A DNA stretch of 64,000 nt, taken from positions 3,658,001 through 3,722,000 of the forward strand of contig NZ_CP136562.1 of NCBI RefSeq assembly GCF_018215265.2. Direction: 5' to 3'. Shown here in pieces: positions 17,719 through 26,482 of this stretch (within the stretch, counting starts at the first letter, position 1; every line of letters begins with the position of its first letter). A model generated the notes under the pieces. The model worked only from the letters and a program-made list of their open reading frames with translations, ran no database searches and was not told where the DNA came from. Source of the stretch: Paenarthrobacter sp. GOM3. Lineage in GTDB: Bacteria; Actinomycetota; Actinomycetes; Actinomycetales; Micrococcaceae. The position numbers were made by a program, and so were the translations under genes.

Positions 17719-18549
17719 ATGACTACCTGGCTCATCACAGGCTGCTCCACAGGACTCGGCCGGGCGCTGGCCCGAGCAGTCCTCGCAAAAGGCGATAACG
17801 CGGTGGTTACCGCCCGCAACACCGATTCGCTGCAGGACCTGGCCGCGGAATTCCCGACGACGGCCCTCGCCGTGGCGCTCGACGTCACCGATCAAGGGCA
17901 GGTGGATGGCGCAGTCAAGCAGGCCGAAGAGCGCTTTGGCGCTGTAGACGTCCTGGTCAACAACGCCGGCTACGGCTACCGCGCAGCCATCGAAGAAGGC
18001 GACGACGCCGACGTCCGCACGCTATTCGACACCAACGTGTTCGGCCCCATCGCCATGACCAAGGCCGTCCTTCCGGGGATGCGTTCCAGGCGATCGGGCG
18101 CAATCGTGAACATCTCATCCATCGGCGCCCGGATCTGCCCGCCCGGATCGGGCTATTACTCCGCGTCCAAGGCCGCCCTGGAGGGAATCTCGGGTTCGCT
18201 CCACAAGGAACTCCAGCCCCTCGGGATCTCCGTTACAGCTGTGGAACCGGGCGGGTTCCGGACCGATTTCGCCGGGCGTTCGCTCACCCAGTCGGCCGAA
18301 GCAATCGCGGACTACGCCGACACGGCCGGTAAACGCCGCAAGGAAAACGACACCGTCCACGGCACCCAGCCGGGCGATCCGGACAAGGCTGCGCAGGTGA
18401 TTATCAGCGCAGTGGAAGCCGAGCAGACCCCGGCTTTCCTGTTGCTCGGAGCGGACGCTGTATACGCGTACGACGCCGTGGAGGAAGCCATGCGTGCAGA
18501 GGTTGACCGTTGGCGGGAACACAGTGCCAGCACCGGTTACACGGAGTAA
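17719..18549 (+). CDS. short-chain dehydrogenase/reductase
   Basis: 276 residues. NAD(P) loop TGCSTGLG (7-14), NNAG at 81-84, the catalytic serine in VNISSIG, and YYSASK giving Tyr147 and Lys151, all intact. The C-terminus has PGGFRTDFAGRS, usual in classical SDRs of the 'oxidoreductase with substrate loop' kind. AGGAAAAGGA precedes the ATG at 17719. Stands alone; the substrate is unknown. Confidence 0.9.
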   Translation: MTTWLITGCSTGLGRALARAVLAKGDNAVVTARNTDSLQDLAAEFPTTALAVALDVTDQGQVDGAVKQAEERFGAVDVLVNNAGYGYRAAIEEGDDADVRTLFDTNVFGPIAMTKAVLPGMRSRRSGAIVNISSIGARICPPGSGYYSASKAALEGISGSLHKELQPLGISVTAVEPGGFRTDFAGRSLTQSAEAIADYADTAGKRRKENDTVHGTQPGDPDKAAQVIISAVEAEQTPAFLLLGADAVYAYDAVEEAMRAEVDRWREHSASTGYTE

Positions 18550-18730
18550 TGAGCAACGTGTAATCGGTCACACTTAGCCGGATTCGCTTGTCAATCACGG
18601 TAGGCAACATGAACCATGAATGAGGGAATTCGTTTCCCATACAAGCTGAATCAGCAATCCTCACCGACGAGGATGCGGCCCCGGGCGAAGAAGCTTGGGG
18701 CTGATAACGGCCTGAGTGAAAGTACTGACA

Positions 18731-18901
18731 ATGACGACACATACTGACTCCATCACGCTGAAAATCTGGGACAAGTCGGCCATCGACCACACCATCGATG
18801 CCGCCATCCAGTCCCTCTCACACCGCGCCGCCGCCGAAAACTGCGGCATCGCAGTGACGCTCAGCGGACCGAAAACCTTCACGGTCAGCCTGAGCCGCTA
18901 A
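18731..18901 (+). CDS. small hypothetical protein (56 aa)
   Basis: A short reading frame starting ATG ACG ACA and ending 18 bp before a strong terminator. The protein (MTTHTDSITLKIWDKSA...) has one predicted helix (IDHTIDAAIQSLSHRAAAE) followed by two strands; no signal peptide or membrane segment. No family recognised. The dedicated terminator and isolated position support a real small gene. An in-frame upstream start at 18716 would add five residues. Confidence 0.55.
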   Translation: MTTHTDSITLKIWDKSAIDHTIDAAIQSLSHRAAAENCGIAVTLSGPKTFTVSLSR

Positions 18902-18918
18902 GCAGCCCACAGCAAAAG

Positions 18919-18958
18919 CAAGAGGACGACGCCGGTACGTGCCGACGTCGTCCTCTTG
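18919..18958 (+). terminator. rho-independent-type terminator
   Basis: A perfect 13-bp stem CAAGAGGACGACG and CGTCGTCCTCTTG with a 14-base loop, followed by CGTTTAAG. Lies 18 bp after the 56-aa gene. Confidence 0.75.
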
Positions 18959-19144
18959 CGTTTAAGGCGCCTCCCCAAGCGCGCCATAAAACGTACAAGT
19001 GGTCCCAGACCCCGATTCGTGATGCCTCAAGGGAAGTCCTGAGCAACCCTTGAGTTTTCCTTGACGCTTTGCCTGCGTATTTCTTGCGTTGGCGTTGGAA
19101 CTCTATATGAGTCAACGCTTCAACGCTCGAACGGAGGGATCAAA

Positions 19145-20275
19145 ATGCTCACGGAAATCATGGTTAGTGCAGACGCACCGGACACGGATGCCACCCCGCG
19201 CGGATCCCACCGTGCCGCCGGCGGAGTAGTAACAGTCCTGGTCCCGGCCCACAACGAGTCGGCCGGCATCACCGAGACGCTGCTGTCCCTGAACAACCAG
19301 ACCCGCCGGCCGGACCGGATCATCGTGGTGGCCGACAACTGCACCGATGACACCGAGACCCTCGCGCTTGCCCAGGGCGTCGAGGTCACGGGCACCGTCG
19401 GCAACAAGGACAAGAAGGCCGGCGCCCTGAACTTCGCGCTCGGCGAGTTGCTTCCGGACGCCGACCCTGAAGACCTGGTCCTGGTCCAGGATGCCGACTC
19501 GCAGTTGGCCCTCGATTTCATCGAAAACGCCACCGACAACCTGCTCACCGATGAACTACTCGGCGCAGTTGGCGGCGTGTTCAGCGGCGGCCCCGGTGGC
19601 GGCTTCGTAGGCCACCTCCAACGCAACGAGTACGCCCGCTACGCCAGGGACGTCAAGCGCCTCCACGGCAAATGCCTGGTAGTGACCGGAACGGCTGCAC
19701 TGTTCCGGGTCAAGACGTTGCGCGATGTGGTCGCAGCCCGTCTGGCGGGCACCCTCCCTCCAGGCATCGGCAAGGGCGGCGTCTACGACACGTCGGTCCT
19801 CACCGAAGACAACGAGCTCTCCTTCGCCCTGCTGACCCTCGGGTACCGCATCGCTTCGCCGTCCAACTGCACGCTGGTCACGGAGGTCATGCCCACATGG
19901 CGTGAACTCTGGGCGCAGCGGCTCCGCTGGAAGCGTGGCGCGGTGGAGAACTGCGTGCAGTACGGGTGGACCAAAATCACCAGGCCGTATTGGGGACGCC
20001 AGTTCCTGTCCATGATCGGTGTCCTGGTGACCCTGGCCTACTTCGGCTCCATCATTTTTGCTTTGACCACCGGAATGGGCCTGAACCTCCAGCCATTCTG
20101 GATCGCAGTCACCGGCATCTTCGTCCTGGAGCGCATCGTCACACTGCGCTTCCGGGGCTGGAGGTACATGCTGCTGGCCGCAACCATGTACGAAACCGTC
20201 ATCGATATCTTCCTCCAGGCCGTGCACGCCAAGGCCTACCTGGATGCAGCCCTCAACCGCAAGAAAGTTTGGTAA
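19145..20275 (+). CDS. membrane glycosyltransferase family 2 (processive-synthase type)
   Basis: 376 residues. PAHNES (34-39) opens the GT-A fold; DADS (116-119) is the DxD-type metal site; TED at 220-222 supplies the catalytic Asp region, and QRLRW (258-262) is the QxxRW motif of processive beta-glycan synthases (cellulose, chitin, hyaluronan type). Two hydrophobic helices near the C-terminus anchor it. GGAGGGATCAAA precedes the ATG. A 59-residue LAxTG protein follows after 6 bp. Probably makes or extends a cell-surface polysaccharide; the sugar is unknown. Confidence 0.88.
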   Translation: MLTEIMVSADAPDTDATPRGSHRAAGGVVTVLVPAHNESAGITETLLSLNNQTRRPDRIIVVADNCTDDTETLALAQGVEVTGTVGNKDKKAGALNFALGELLPDADPEDLVLVQDADSQLALDFIENATDNLLTDELLGAVGGVFSGGPGGGFVGHLQRNEYARYARDVKRLHGKCLVVTGTAALFRVKTLRDVVAARLAGTLPPGIGKGGVYDTSVLTEDNELSFALLTLGYRIASPSNCTLVTEVMPTWRELWAQRLRWKRGAVENCVQYGWTKITRPYWGRQFLSMIGVLVTLAYFGSIIFALTTGMGLNLQPFWIAVTGIFVLERIVTLRFRGWRYMLLAATMYETVIDIFLQAVHAKAYLDAALNRKKVW

Positions 20276-20281
20276 TCACTG

Positions 20282-20461
20282 ATGTACAACAACCCAGCAG
20301 GACCCGCAGCAGGCGCTTTCGTAGGTGCCACTGGCTCAGGAACGCTCGCCATGACAGGCGCAGGCGATCTGTTCTGGTTCGCCCTGGCTGCCTTTGCAAT
20401 GCTCGCCTTGGGCCTCGCCATCAAGAGGATCGTCCCAGTCCGTGCCGAGAAGAAGGCCTAG
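20282..20461 (+). CDS. small LAxTG-motif membrane protein (59 aa)
   Basis: 59 residues: a Gly/Ala/Pro-rich N-terminus, then LAMTG, one transmembrane helix (DLFWFALAAFAMLALGLAI) and a basic tail (KRIVPVRAEKK). LAxTG followed by a helix and positive charges is the sorting signal recognised by class E sortases of high-GC actinobacteria. No N-terminal signal peptide is seen, which is unusual for a sortase substrate. It starts 6 bp after the GT2 gene and ends at a strong terminator, so the two form a compact operon; it may be an accessory or anchor partner of the synthase. Confidence 0.7.
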   Translation: MYNNPAGPAAGAFVGATGSGTLAMTGAGDLFWFALAAFAMLALGLAIKRIVPVRAEKKA

Positions 20462-20479
20462 CGGCTTCTCCCCAAAGCC

Positions 20480-20543
20480 CAACAGGCCCGCAGGTGTGTC
20501 GCTTCCCCCCCCCAGCGCGACACAACTGCGGGCCTGTTGTTTT
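20480..20543. terminator. strong bidirectional terminator
   Basis: CAACAGGCCCGCAG pairs perfectly with CTGCGGGCCTGTTG (14 bp), with an inner TGTGTCGC/GCGACACA extension, followed by TTTT. It separates the GT2/LAxTG operon from the convergent GH16 gene. Confidence 0.88.
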
Positions 20544-20548
20544 AACGC

Positions 20549-21919
20549 TCAGGCCACAACCGCTGTGCTGGCGGACGTCTTGGCCGCCGTGGTGTAACCA
20601 GGATTGGTGCCGGTGACCTTCACACTCATCGTGTCGGCCTGGTCAGCGCTCACCAACGTGTAGGTTTTTGCCGTTGCTCCCGAAATCGCCACCCCTGTCC
20701 GATACCACTGGTACGTCAGGGTGGTTCCTGAGGTCCACGTGCCCGTATTGGCTGTCAGTGTGGAGCCCACGGTCAACGTCCCCGTGATGGTCGGAACCGG
20801 CGCCACCAGGGTGCCTGCGACCACTGTTGCCGTTGGCGCGGACTCCTTGGTTGTTGTTGCGTACCCGGCTTTGGTTCCGGTGACCCGGACAGTCAATTTG
20901 GTGCCTTGGTCTGCCGCGGCCAGGACGCGGGTTGCGTTGGTGGCGCCTGCAATCGCCACTCCATTCCGGTACCACTGATAAGTCAGTGCGGTGCCCGTGG
21001 TCCATGTTCCCGGCGCGGCCGTCAACGTTGAACCCACCGCTGCCGTGCCGGTCACTGTAGGAGTAGGAGCAGTCAGCGGGATACCCGGGACAAAGGAGAA
21101 GTCGCGGATGGTGACGGACTCAGGAGCAACACTGGCTGGGTCTCCTCCACCACCGCCGGTCACCCAAAGGTTGAAGTGGATCTGCTCCTTGGCGGGAAGC
21201 GGAACAGTGGAGCCCTGGAGGACAGTCTTCTTGAGCAGCGTTCCGGCGTAGCCCTCGCCTGCAAATGTCTCGAAGGTCAGCTTGCCCGGCTCCCACACCA
21301 TCCTGTGCGTGAGAATCGGAGCGTTGGTGACATCGAACGTGACAGTGTTGTTGCCCTGCCCCGGAGGCTGGGTGGCATCGAACCAGTACCCATGCCCCTG
21401 CGTTACCGGCCAGTTTTCGCCGTAAGCCGCACCGCCACCCCACGCCGACGCTTCGCAAAGGTCAATTTCCGTGTACCCGGGCTCCGCCGCGGGATCGTAG
21501 GTGAACAGGCAACCCCACACGACTTCCTTCTGCAGGGCGCTGACATCCTTTTCCACCGTGGTGCTGTAGGTGCCGTAGCCAAAGCCTTCGCGGGTGGACT
21601 GGAACTCCGCCCCCTTGGGAGCGGCCCCTGTGGGGTTGGTGATGGAGAGCTTGACGTAGCCGTTGGCGTCAGGATTGCTCACGTTGTTGGCGTCCCAGCT
21701 GGCGTTGTACATGGGCGCCCCACCCCAGAAACGCTTTTGCCAGTTGAATCCCTTCCACGCAAAACTGCCCACCGGCCCGGGATCCTCAGCCATCGGCGTG
21801 GTGTCCGCGGCATTTGAGGGGCTCATGCCCGTGAACATCGATAAACCTACCGCCGCCATGACGGCCAATCCCATTGCTTTTCTTCCCCCATGCGGAAGGA
21901 GCTTCACTGACAATGCCAT
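20549..21919 (-). CDS. secreted glycoside hydrolase family 16 protein with tandem Ig-like repeats
   Basis: 456 residues. A signal peptide ends near SNA-AD (37/38). The catalytic jelly-roll spans about 45-270 and holds YTEIDLCEASAW, matching the GH16 active-site pattern E-[ILV]-D-x-x-E, with GYWFDA and HRMVWEPGKLTFE further on. The C-terminus has two ~85-residue Ig-like repeats, each with VGSTLTA, GTWT-x-GT-x-LTYQWYR and G-A-T motifs. Such enzymes cut beta-glucans, agar-like glycans or similar. The ATG at 21919 has GGAGGACA upstream. Next to polysaccharide synthesis genes, so it may trim the cell's own exopolysaccharide or degrade an external glucan. Confidence 0.85.
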   Translation of the reverse strand: MALSVKLLPHGGRKAMGLAVMAAVGLSMFTGMSPSNAADTTPMAEDPGPVGSFAWKGFNWQKRFWGGAPMYNASWDANNVSNPDANGYVKLSITNPTGAAPKGAEFQSTREGFGYGTYSTTVEKDVSALQKEVVWGCLFTYDPAAEPGYTEIDLCEASAWGGGAAYGENWPVTQGHGYWFDATQPPGQGNNTVTFDVTNAPILTHRMVWEPGKLTFETFAGEGYAGTLLKKTVLQGSTVPLPAKEQIHFNLWVTGGGGGDPASVAPESVTIRDFSFVPGIPLTAPTPTVTGTAAVGSTLTAAPGTWTTGTALTYQWYRNGVAIAGATNATRVLAAADQGTKLTVRVTGTKAGYATTTKESAPTATVVAGTLVAPVPTITGTLTVGSTLTANTGTWTSGTTLTYQWYRTGVAISGATAKTYTLVSADQADTMSVKVTGTNPGYTTAAKTSASTAVVA

Positions 21920-22231
21920 AGCTGTGTCCTCCTGCTGATGCGCCCAGAAATGCCTCCGGCAATTGCCGGAGGCCGCCGTGACGTTCCACCCCCGAGGAAC
22001 GTGCAACTCCTCGATTATCGATTAGGCAGGGTCCTGTCGGAAGCGAAATGGGCCAGCAAAATCGGCGTTACCACATCAATTGGATAACGGCGGGACTTCG
22101 CGCTGCCCCTGCCGGTCCTTTCCGGGGACATCTCCGCCGCGTCACGATCACTCGTTTGCCCGCACTAACCAAGTGACAGGACACATGCCTTGTTGCAGTA
22201 AGACATGGACATTCGATCGGAGACTCATCCA
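21920..22231. other. intergenic region upstream of GH16 gene
   Basis: Contains the 5' region of the GH16 gene on the minus strand and the start region of the GT39 operon on the plus strand. An AT-rich short palindrome ATCGATTATCGAT lies near 22013-22025. No protein-coding frame or RNA gene is convincing here. Confidence 0.4.
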
Positions 22232-22354
22232 ATGACAAGCAGCAGCGGTACCGCTGGGCCCTGCCCGGATACGCCCAACGAAGCCCAGGGTGAGCTGTAC
22301 TCCGCCGAAGATCAGACACCGCGTAACGGGAACACCCAAACCACTACATGCTGA
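22232..22354 (+). CDS. possible 40-aa leader peptide
   Basis: An ATG with GGAG 9 bases upstream opens a 40-codon frame (MTSSSGTAGPCPDTPN...) whose TGA stop overlaps the ATG of the GT39-like gene as ATGCTGA. The peptide is hydrophilic with two cysteines and no known family. The stop-start overlap would allow translational coupling and would explain why the downstream ATG has no ribosome site of its own. Could also be chance. Confidence 0.3.
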   Translation: MTSSSGTAGPCPDTPNEAQGELYSAEDQTPRNGNTQTTTC

Positions 22355-23964
22355 CCTCGAGCACAATCTCTCCAGAGCAGCCCATGAACGCCCAGGACCA
22401 ACTCGAGACACCCATGCTGCGGGTTCGAATCCGGAAGCAGTCCAGAACCTCGAAGCTGTTCCGGCACCCTTTGTGGGTTGCGAGTCTGGTGGGCTTGCTG
22501 GCCCTGGTGTTCCGGGTGACAGGGGTGGAGCGGGCCAACGACGTTTTTATCGACGAAGTGACTTACGCCGATCTGGCCAGGCAATTGGCGGCCGGACAGA
22601 TACCCTCAACGTCAGGCTCTCCCTTTTTCCTGCATCCTCCCGGCTCCTATGCACTCAATGCCTTGGTGATCCGGATCATGGGCCTCGACGGGCATCCCAT
22701 GGACCTGGCCCTCCAATTGCGCTGGTTCAACGCGTTCCTGGGCGTGGGCACCGTGGTTGTCTGCTTCCTGCTGGTCCGCCGCCTGGTAGGGCTGGGGCCC
22801 GCGACGGTGGCAGGCATCATCCTGGCCAGCGACCCCTTTGTGCTCCGCATGGACGGGCGGTTGATGATGGAGACGCCCACCGGTTTGGCGGTCCTGTCCG
22901 GTTGGCTGCTGGTCTTGCTGTTGCTCAAGCGCGACCGGGGACGCACTCGGCTGTTGCTTGAAATAGCAGCAGGGCTGGTCTTTGGACTGGCAATCGTCAT
23001 GAAAGACATGACGGCGGTATTCACAGTGGTTCCGCTGCTGGCCGGCGTGCTTTGGCGGCGAACAGTTCCTGCGCTGACTGCCCTGCGGATTGTTGGTTGT
23101 TCCGTGATTCCCTACCTCATCTATTTGAGCCTGATCACTGCAGGTGGGCTGCTCCCCCAGTTCCTGGAACAAAAGTCCGTGGGTGTCCTAAGAATGGCCG
23201 GCGTGGTTCAGATGACTGGGTTCAATGCCGTCCCTGGCGTCGGCTTGGTGGACCGGCTTGTAGATCTGATGGGGCGGTTCGGCACAAGCTACGTGCTTCT
23301 GGGTCTGTCCATCGTGGCCGGCGGGCTGGCCGCGGCATCCCCGCTGGTGGAACGGCGCGTTATTGGCTTGTTCTCATTGATCACCGGCCTGGTGGGCGTC
23401 TACTCCGTGTTTTTCGGTGCCGCTGAGGAACAATTCGGCTATTGCGTGGTGCTGGCGGCCTTGGTGTCAACGCCTGTAGCCGCCGTGATGGTCGTGACGT
23501 GGCGGCCCCGCCTGCGGGGTGTCGTCGCCGCCGTCGTGGTCGTCATGACGGGCCTGGGCCTGTTTCTGGGTGTTCAGGCAAGGTCAGTGGTTGACGATGG
23601 GCTTGTCCGTGCGCGCGCCTTCATGAATACGGAACTACCTCCGTCCGCGATAGTAGGGCTAACGTCCGTCACCGGTGAGTTCGCGCTGTTGCCGCACGAG
23701 GGCTGGGAGGTCTTGCCGTCCTTGCAGTCGTTGCAGGACCGGAACGCGGAGTATGTCCTGACCCAGGGCAGGCAACTGGGTCAGGGTTACGGCTACGCGT
23801 CGCCGGCGTTCCTGGACTGGCTGCAGAACAATGCCCAGCCGGTCTTCACCTTCTCCGGGCCCACGTCCGGGGACACCGTCGTGTGGAAACTGGACCGCGA
23901 CAAGCTGGACGCCGCTGTGGCCGGAGGGATGACACTGCCACCGGTGACCGGCGGTTACCCATGA
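22348..23964 (+). CDS. GT39-like integral membrane glycosyltransferase/mannosyltransferase
   Basis: Up to 538 residues with about 11 transmembrane helices. After TM1 the outer loop carries FIDEVTYADLA, the acidic pair typical of dolichol/polyprenyl-phosphate-sugar dependent GT-C enzymes (PMT/ArnT type), and FFLHPPGSYALNAL resembles their second conserved loop. The C-terminal ~110 residues are a soluble outer domain. Start uncertain: ATG 22348 (coupled to a possible leader) or ATG 22384. The next gene overlaps by 4 bp. Probably transfers a lipid-linked sugar to an extracytoplasmic acceptor. Confidence 0.8.
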   Translation: MLTSSTISPEQPMNAQDQLETPMLRVRIRKQSRTSKLFRHPLWVASLVGLLALVFRVTGVERANDVFIDEVTYADLARQLAAGQIPSTSGSPFFLHPPGSYALNALVIRIMGLDGHPMDLALQLRWFNAFLGVGTVVVCFLLVRRLVGLGPATVAGIILASDPFVLRMDGRLMMETPTGLAVLSGWLLVLLLLKRDRGRTRLLLEIAAGLVFGLAIVMKDMTAVFTVVPLLAGVLWRRTVPALTALRIVGCSVIPYLIYLSLITAGGLLPQFLEQKSVGVLRMAGVVQMTGFNAVPGVGLVDRLVDLMGRFGTSYVLLGLSIVAGGLAAASPLVERRVIGLFSLITGLVGVYSVFFGAAEEQFGYCVVLAALVSTPVAAVMVVTWRPRLRGVVAAVVVVMTGLGLFLGVQARSVVDDGLVRARAFMNTELPPSAIVGLTSVTGEFALLPHEGWEVLPSLQSLQDRNAEYVLTQGRQLGQGYGYASPAFLDWLQNNAQPVFTFSGPTSGDTVVWKLDRDKLDAAVAGGMTLPPVTGGYP

Positions 23965-25295
23965 GGCGCGCTAGCCTCTTGACCTTCCTGGCGCTAATGA
24001 TCGTGGGCTCAACCGTTGGCTGCTCGGTCGGAAGCGGGCGCGTCAGCCCTTCCCCGATGGCTTTCGGCGTCCTGGGTTCGAGCTGTTCGCCTGACAGGCT
24101 GGCGGCGCTGCGGACGGCCGGGGTTTCCGTGGTGGAGCTGCCACTGGCGTGGGACCGCTACGAGCCGGTCGAGGGCCGGGTGGATTCACCTTACGTTGCC
24201 GAGGTGCAGGCGCGATTGAACGCGTGTCGCCAGGCCGGCATGGGAGTGGTCTTGTCCCCGGGCCTTCACTATGCGCCCAACTGGGTCCGGCGCCTGGCCG
24301 GCGGTGTCTTGAAGGGCAGTTCCGGAGGCGTGGCCCGGCACGGCGGGGCTGAGTTGATCTTCAGTGCCGCAACACGGGACGCCGCCCAACGATACTTGGC
24401 CCGCGTCGCGTCGGACCTGGGGCTGGAGCACATTACGGCAATAAGGGTTGGTACGGACGCCAGCGGTGAGCTGGGATATCCAGGGCCCGAGGACGGCGGA
24501 AATGAAGGCGAGTTCTGGGCCTTTGGAGACGCTCCCCAACTCGGGATCGGACTGGCTGAAGGAGTGTCGCGGTCGCCCATGCCGGGTTGGGTTCCAGGCT
24601 CCCGGTCCTGGAACGGACGGTTGGTCACCCCCGAGCAGGTCCGGAACTGGTGGGACTGGTACACGCGGTCCGCTGTGGACGCGGTGGTGTGGCAGGTGGG
24701 CGTGCTGCGGAAGCTCGGCTACGAAGGGCTGCTTCACGTCCCGGTGGCGGGCCGGGGAGCTTTGCCTGCCGACGCGGTGCAAGCTGTCGACGGACGCCTT
24801 GATGGGCGCGCCAACCCGGACGGCGCCCTGGAACGCGGTCTTGACTACGTTGCCCAGTTCGCTGTCTTGGCGGCGTTGCCTGGCCTGGCTATCGACTTCA
24901 CAGGCCTGGACGACGTCTCTGATGTGTGGGCACGCGCGGCCGATCCACCGCAGGACCGCTGCCGCCCGGGCGACGAAACGGGTGTGGTCCGGGACGACGT
25001 CTCTGAGTGGTCGTCCCACAGGTATACGAGCGCGTTGGCACGGCGCGCAGGGCTCGGGTTGGTTGGTGAAAATCCCGGCCCTCCCGATGCGCCGTTCACC
25101 GGTGGCTCGCCGCTCTCACACAGCCTTGCTGACCAGTTGCGCCTTGCGCCGGAGTACGCGGCGGAGTGTGGGATGACCATGTTCCTGTTCGGCTTCGAAG
25201 AGGACCTTTTCAGGGGGAAGAGCCGCGCCGGAAACGGGGTAGGCGTAGATGACTACGGCAGGATGATCCAGCAGCTTCGGGCAGACGGACGATGA
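23961..25295 (+). CDS. secreted protein with glycoside-hydrolase-like barrel
   Basis: 444 residues. N-terminal signal peptide with Cys after S-T-V-G, a weak lipobox, so possibly a lipoprotein. The rest reads as a (beta/alpha)8 glycosidase fold: GVSVVELPLAWDRYEPVEGRV near the start is like GH42/GH5/GH35 barrels, then VVLSPGLHYAPNWV, AIRVGTDASGELGYPG, LLHVPVAGRG and GLVGENPGPPDAP with a Glu in strand-7 position. The exact family is not certain. It overlaps the GT39-like gene by 4 bp, so synthesis and hydrolysis of the same glycan are likely linked. Confidence 0.7.
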   Translation: MRRASLLTFLALMIVGSTVGCSVGSGRVSPSPMAFGVLGSSCSPDRLAALRTAGVSVVELPLAWDRYEPVEGRVDSPYVAEVQARLNACRQAGMGVVLSPGLHYAPNWVRRLAGGVLKGSSGGVARHGGAELIFSAATRDAAQRYLARVASDLGLEHITAIRVGTDASGELGYPGPEDGGNEGEFWAFGDAPQLGIGLAEGVSRSPMPGWVPGSRSWNGRLVTPEQVRNWWDWYTRSAVDAVVWQVGVLRKLGYEGLLHVPVAGRGALPADAVQAVDGRLDGRANPDGALERGLDYVAQFAVLAALPGLAIDFTGLDDVSDVWARAADPPQDRCRPGDETGVVRDDVSEWSSHRYTSALARRAGLGLVGENPGPPDAPFTGGSPLSHSLADQLRLAPEYAAECGMTMFLFGFEEDLFRGKSRAGNGVGVDDYGRMIQQLRADGR

Positions 25296-25374
25296 CGCAG
25301 CCCATGGCCCGGGGCCACGCATCCGGTAGGCTCGTTTTCTGACCTTGGACGCCCTGGATGGTTCGAAGGGAAAC

Positions 25375-25857
25375 ATGGCAATTCGCAGCGCAGGCATACT
25401 TCTTTACCGGCAGCCACCGTCTGGTCTGTTGGAACTTTGGATAGCCCACATGGGCGGCCCATTCTGGTCACGAAAAGACCAGCACGCGTGGTCCATTCCC
25501 AAGGGCGAATTCCCTGACGATGAAGACGCCTTGGTCGCAGCAAAACGGGAATTTACGGAAGAAATAGGTTCCCCTCCCCCATCCGTGGACTACAAATTAC
25601 TGGGAGTTTTTCGCCAGCCCTCCGGCAAACTCATCACCGCTTTCGCCGCCGAAGCCGCGGAATTTCAACCGGACAAAATTGTCAGCAACACCTTTCCCAT
25701 GGAGTGGCCAAAAGGCTCAGGGGACATCAAAAATTTCCCTGAGATTGATGACGCATGCTGGTTTGATGAAGCCACGGCCAGGACCAAGCTGGTCAAGGGG
25801 CAACTGCCCATCGTTGACGCGTTGGTCCGTCAGCTAGCGTTAAGGGGTGACGACTGA
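25375..25857 (+). CDS. Nudix hydrolase
   Basis: 160 residues. A complete Nudix box (GX5EX7REUXEEXGU) runs from GEFPDDE to REFTEEIG at about residues 44-65. AGILLYR and HAWSIPKGE are typical of the small diadenosine-polyphosphate/NTP-cleaving type with DUF4916-like neighbours. GAAGGGAAAC precedes the ATG. The MOSC gene begins within its last codons. It probably cleans up a nucleotide; the substrate is not readable. Confidence 0.9.
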   Translation: MAIRSAGILLYRQPPSGLLELWIAHMGGPFWSRKDQHAWSIPKGEFPDDEDALVAAKREFTEEIGSPPPSVDYKLLGVFRQPSGKLITAFAAEAAEFQPDKIVSNTFPMEWPKGSGDIKNFPEIDDACWFDEATARTKLVKGQLPIVDALVRQLALRGDD

Positions 25858-26419
25858 ATACAGGTACGACGTCGAGGTGCTGCACCTTTTGGTGTCGCCG
25901 GCGCATGCCTACTTCGGCCGTGCCCGGGAGGGCGCCGCGGATGTCCCCACTGATGATGCCGCTCACGCCGAACTGGTCTCCGGCAAGGGGATTGTTGGAG
26001 ACAGGTTCTTCGGCAAAGCCGCTCACATGGACGCAGCTGTGACGCTCTTCCCGGTGGAGGCGCTGGAGTCGATCGCGGCCGAACTCGACGCCGGGCCTTT
26101 TGATCCGTTGCTGACGCGCCGCAATGTTGTGCTCAGGGGTGCCGAGCTGGCTCCCTTGCTCGGCCACGAGTTCAACCTGGAGTCCGGCGGCGATGCGGTG
26201 CGGCTGAAAGCCGGGCGGCCGGCCCACCCCTGTGCTTGGATGGACGAAATGCTCGCCCCGGGTGCCCACAAAGCGATGCGCGGGCGTGGTGGTGTGCGAT
26301 GCCAAGTGGTTTCCGGTGGCATGCTTCATCGCGGGCCCGCGGTGCTGGTTAGCCCGGTGCCCCTGGACCCAGCCAAGGCCGGAGATGCTAACGTGCTGCG
26401 ACCGTCACGCTTGCCCTAG
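25847..26419 (+). CDS. MOSC domain-containing protein
   Basis: 190 residues starting at a GTG that overlaps the Nudix gene by 11 bp. LLVSPAHAYFGR, GKGIVGDRFFG, ITLFPVEALE-like 'VTLFPVEALES' and RRNVVLRG are the MOSC blocks; Cys129 in RPAHPCAWMD is the conserved cysteine used to carry sulfur in molybdenum-cofactor sulfurases. A stand-alone MOSC domain of this size resembles YiiM-type proteins. Role probably in sulfur transfer or N-hydroxylated compound reduction; not certain. Confidence 0.85.
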   Translation: MTTEYRYDVEVLHLLVSPAHAYFGRAREGAADVPTDDAAHAELVSGKGIVGDRFFGKAAHMDAAVTLFPVEALESIAAELDAGPFDPLLTRRNVVLRGAELAPLLGHEFNLESGGDAVRLKAGRPAHPCAWMDEMLAPGAHKAMRGRGGVRCQVVSGGMLHRGPAVLVSPVPLDPAKAGDANVLRPSRLP

Positions 26420-26482
26420 GAAGCAAACCACCCAATTATCAGGTTGCTGTCTTTCCAGGTTTGTCCCGCATAGGGTGATCAG

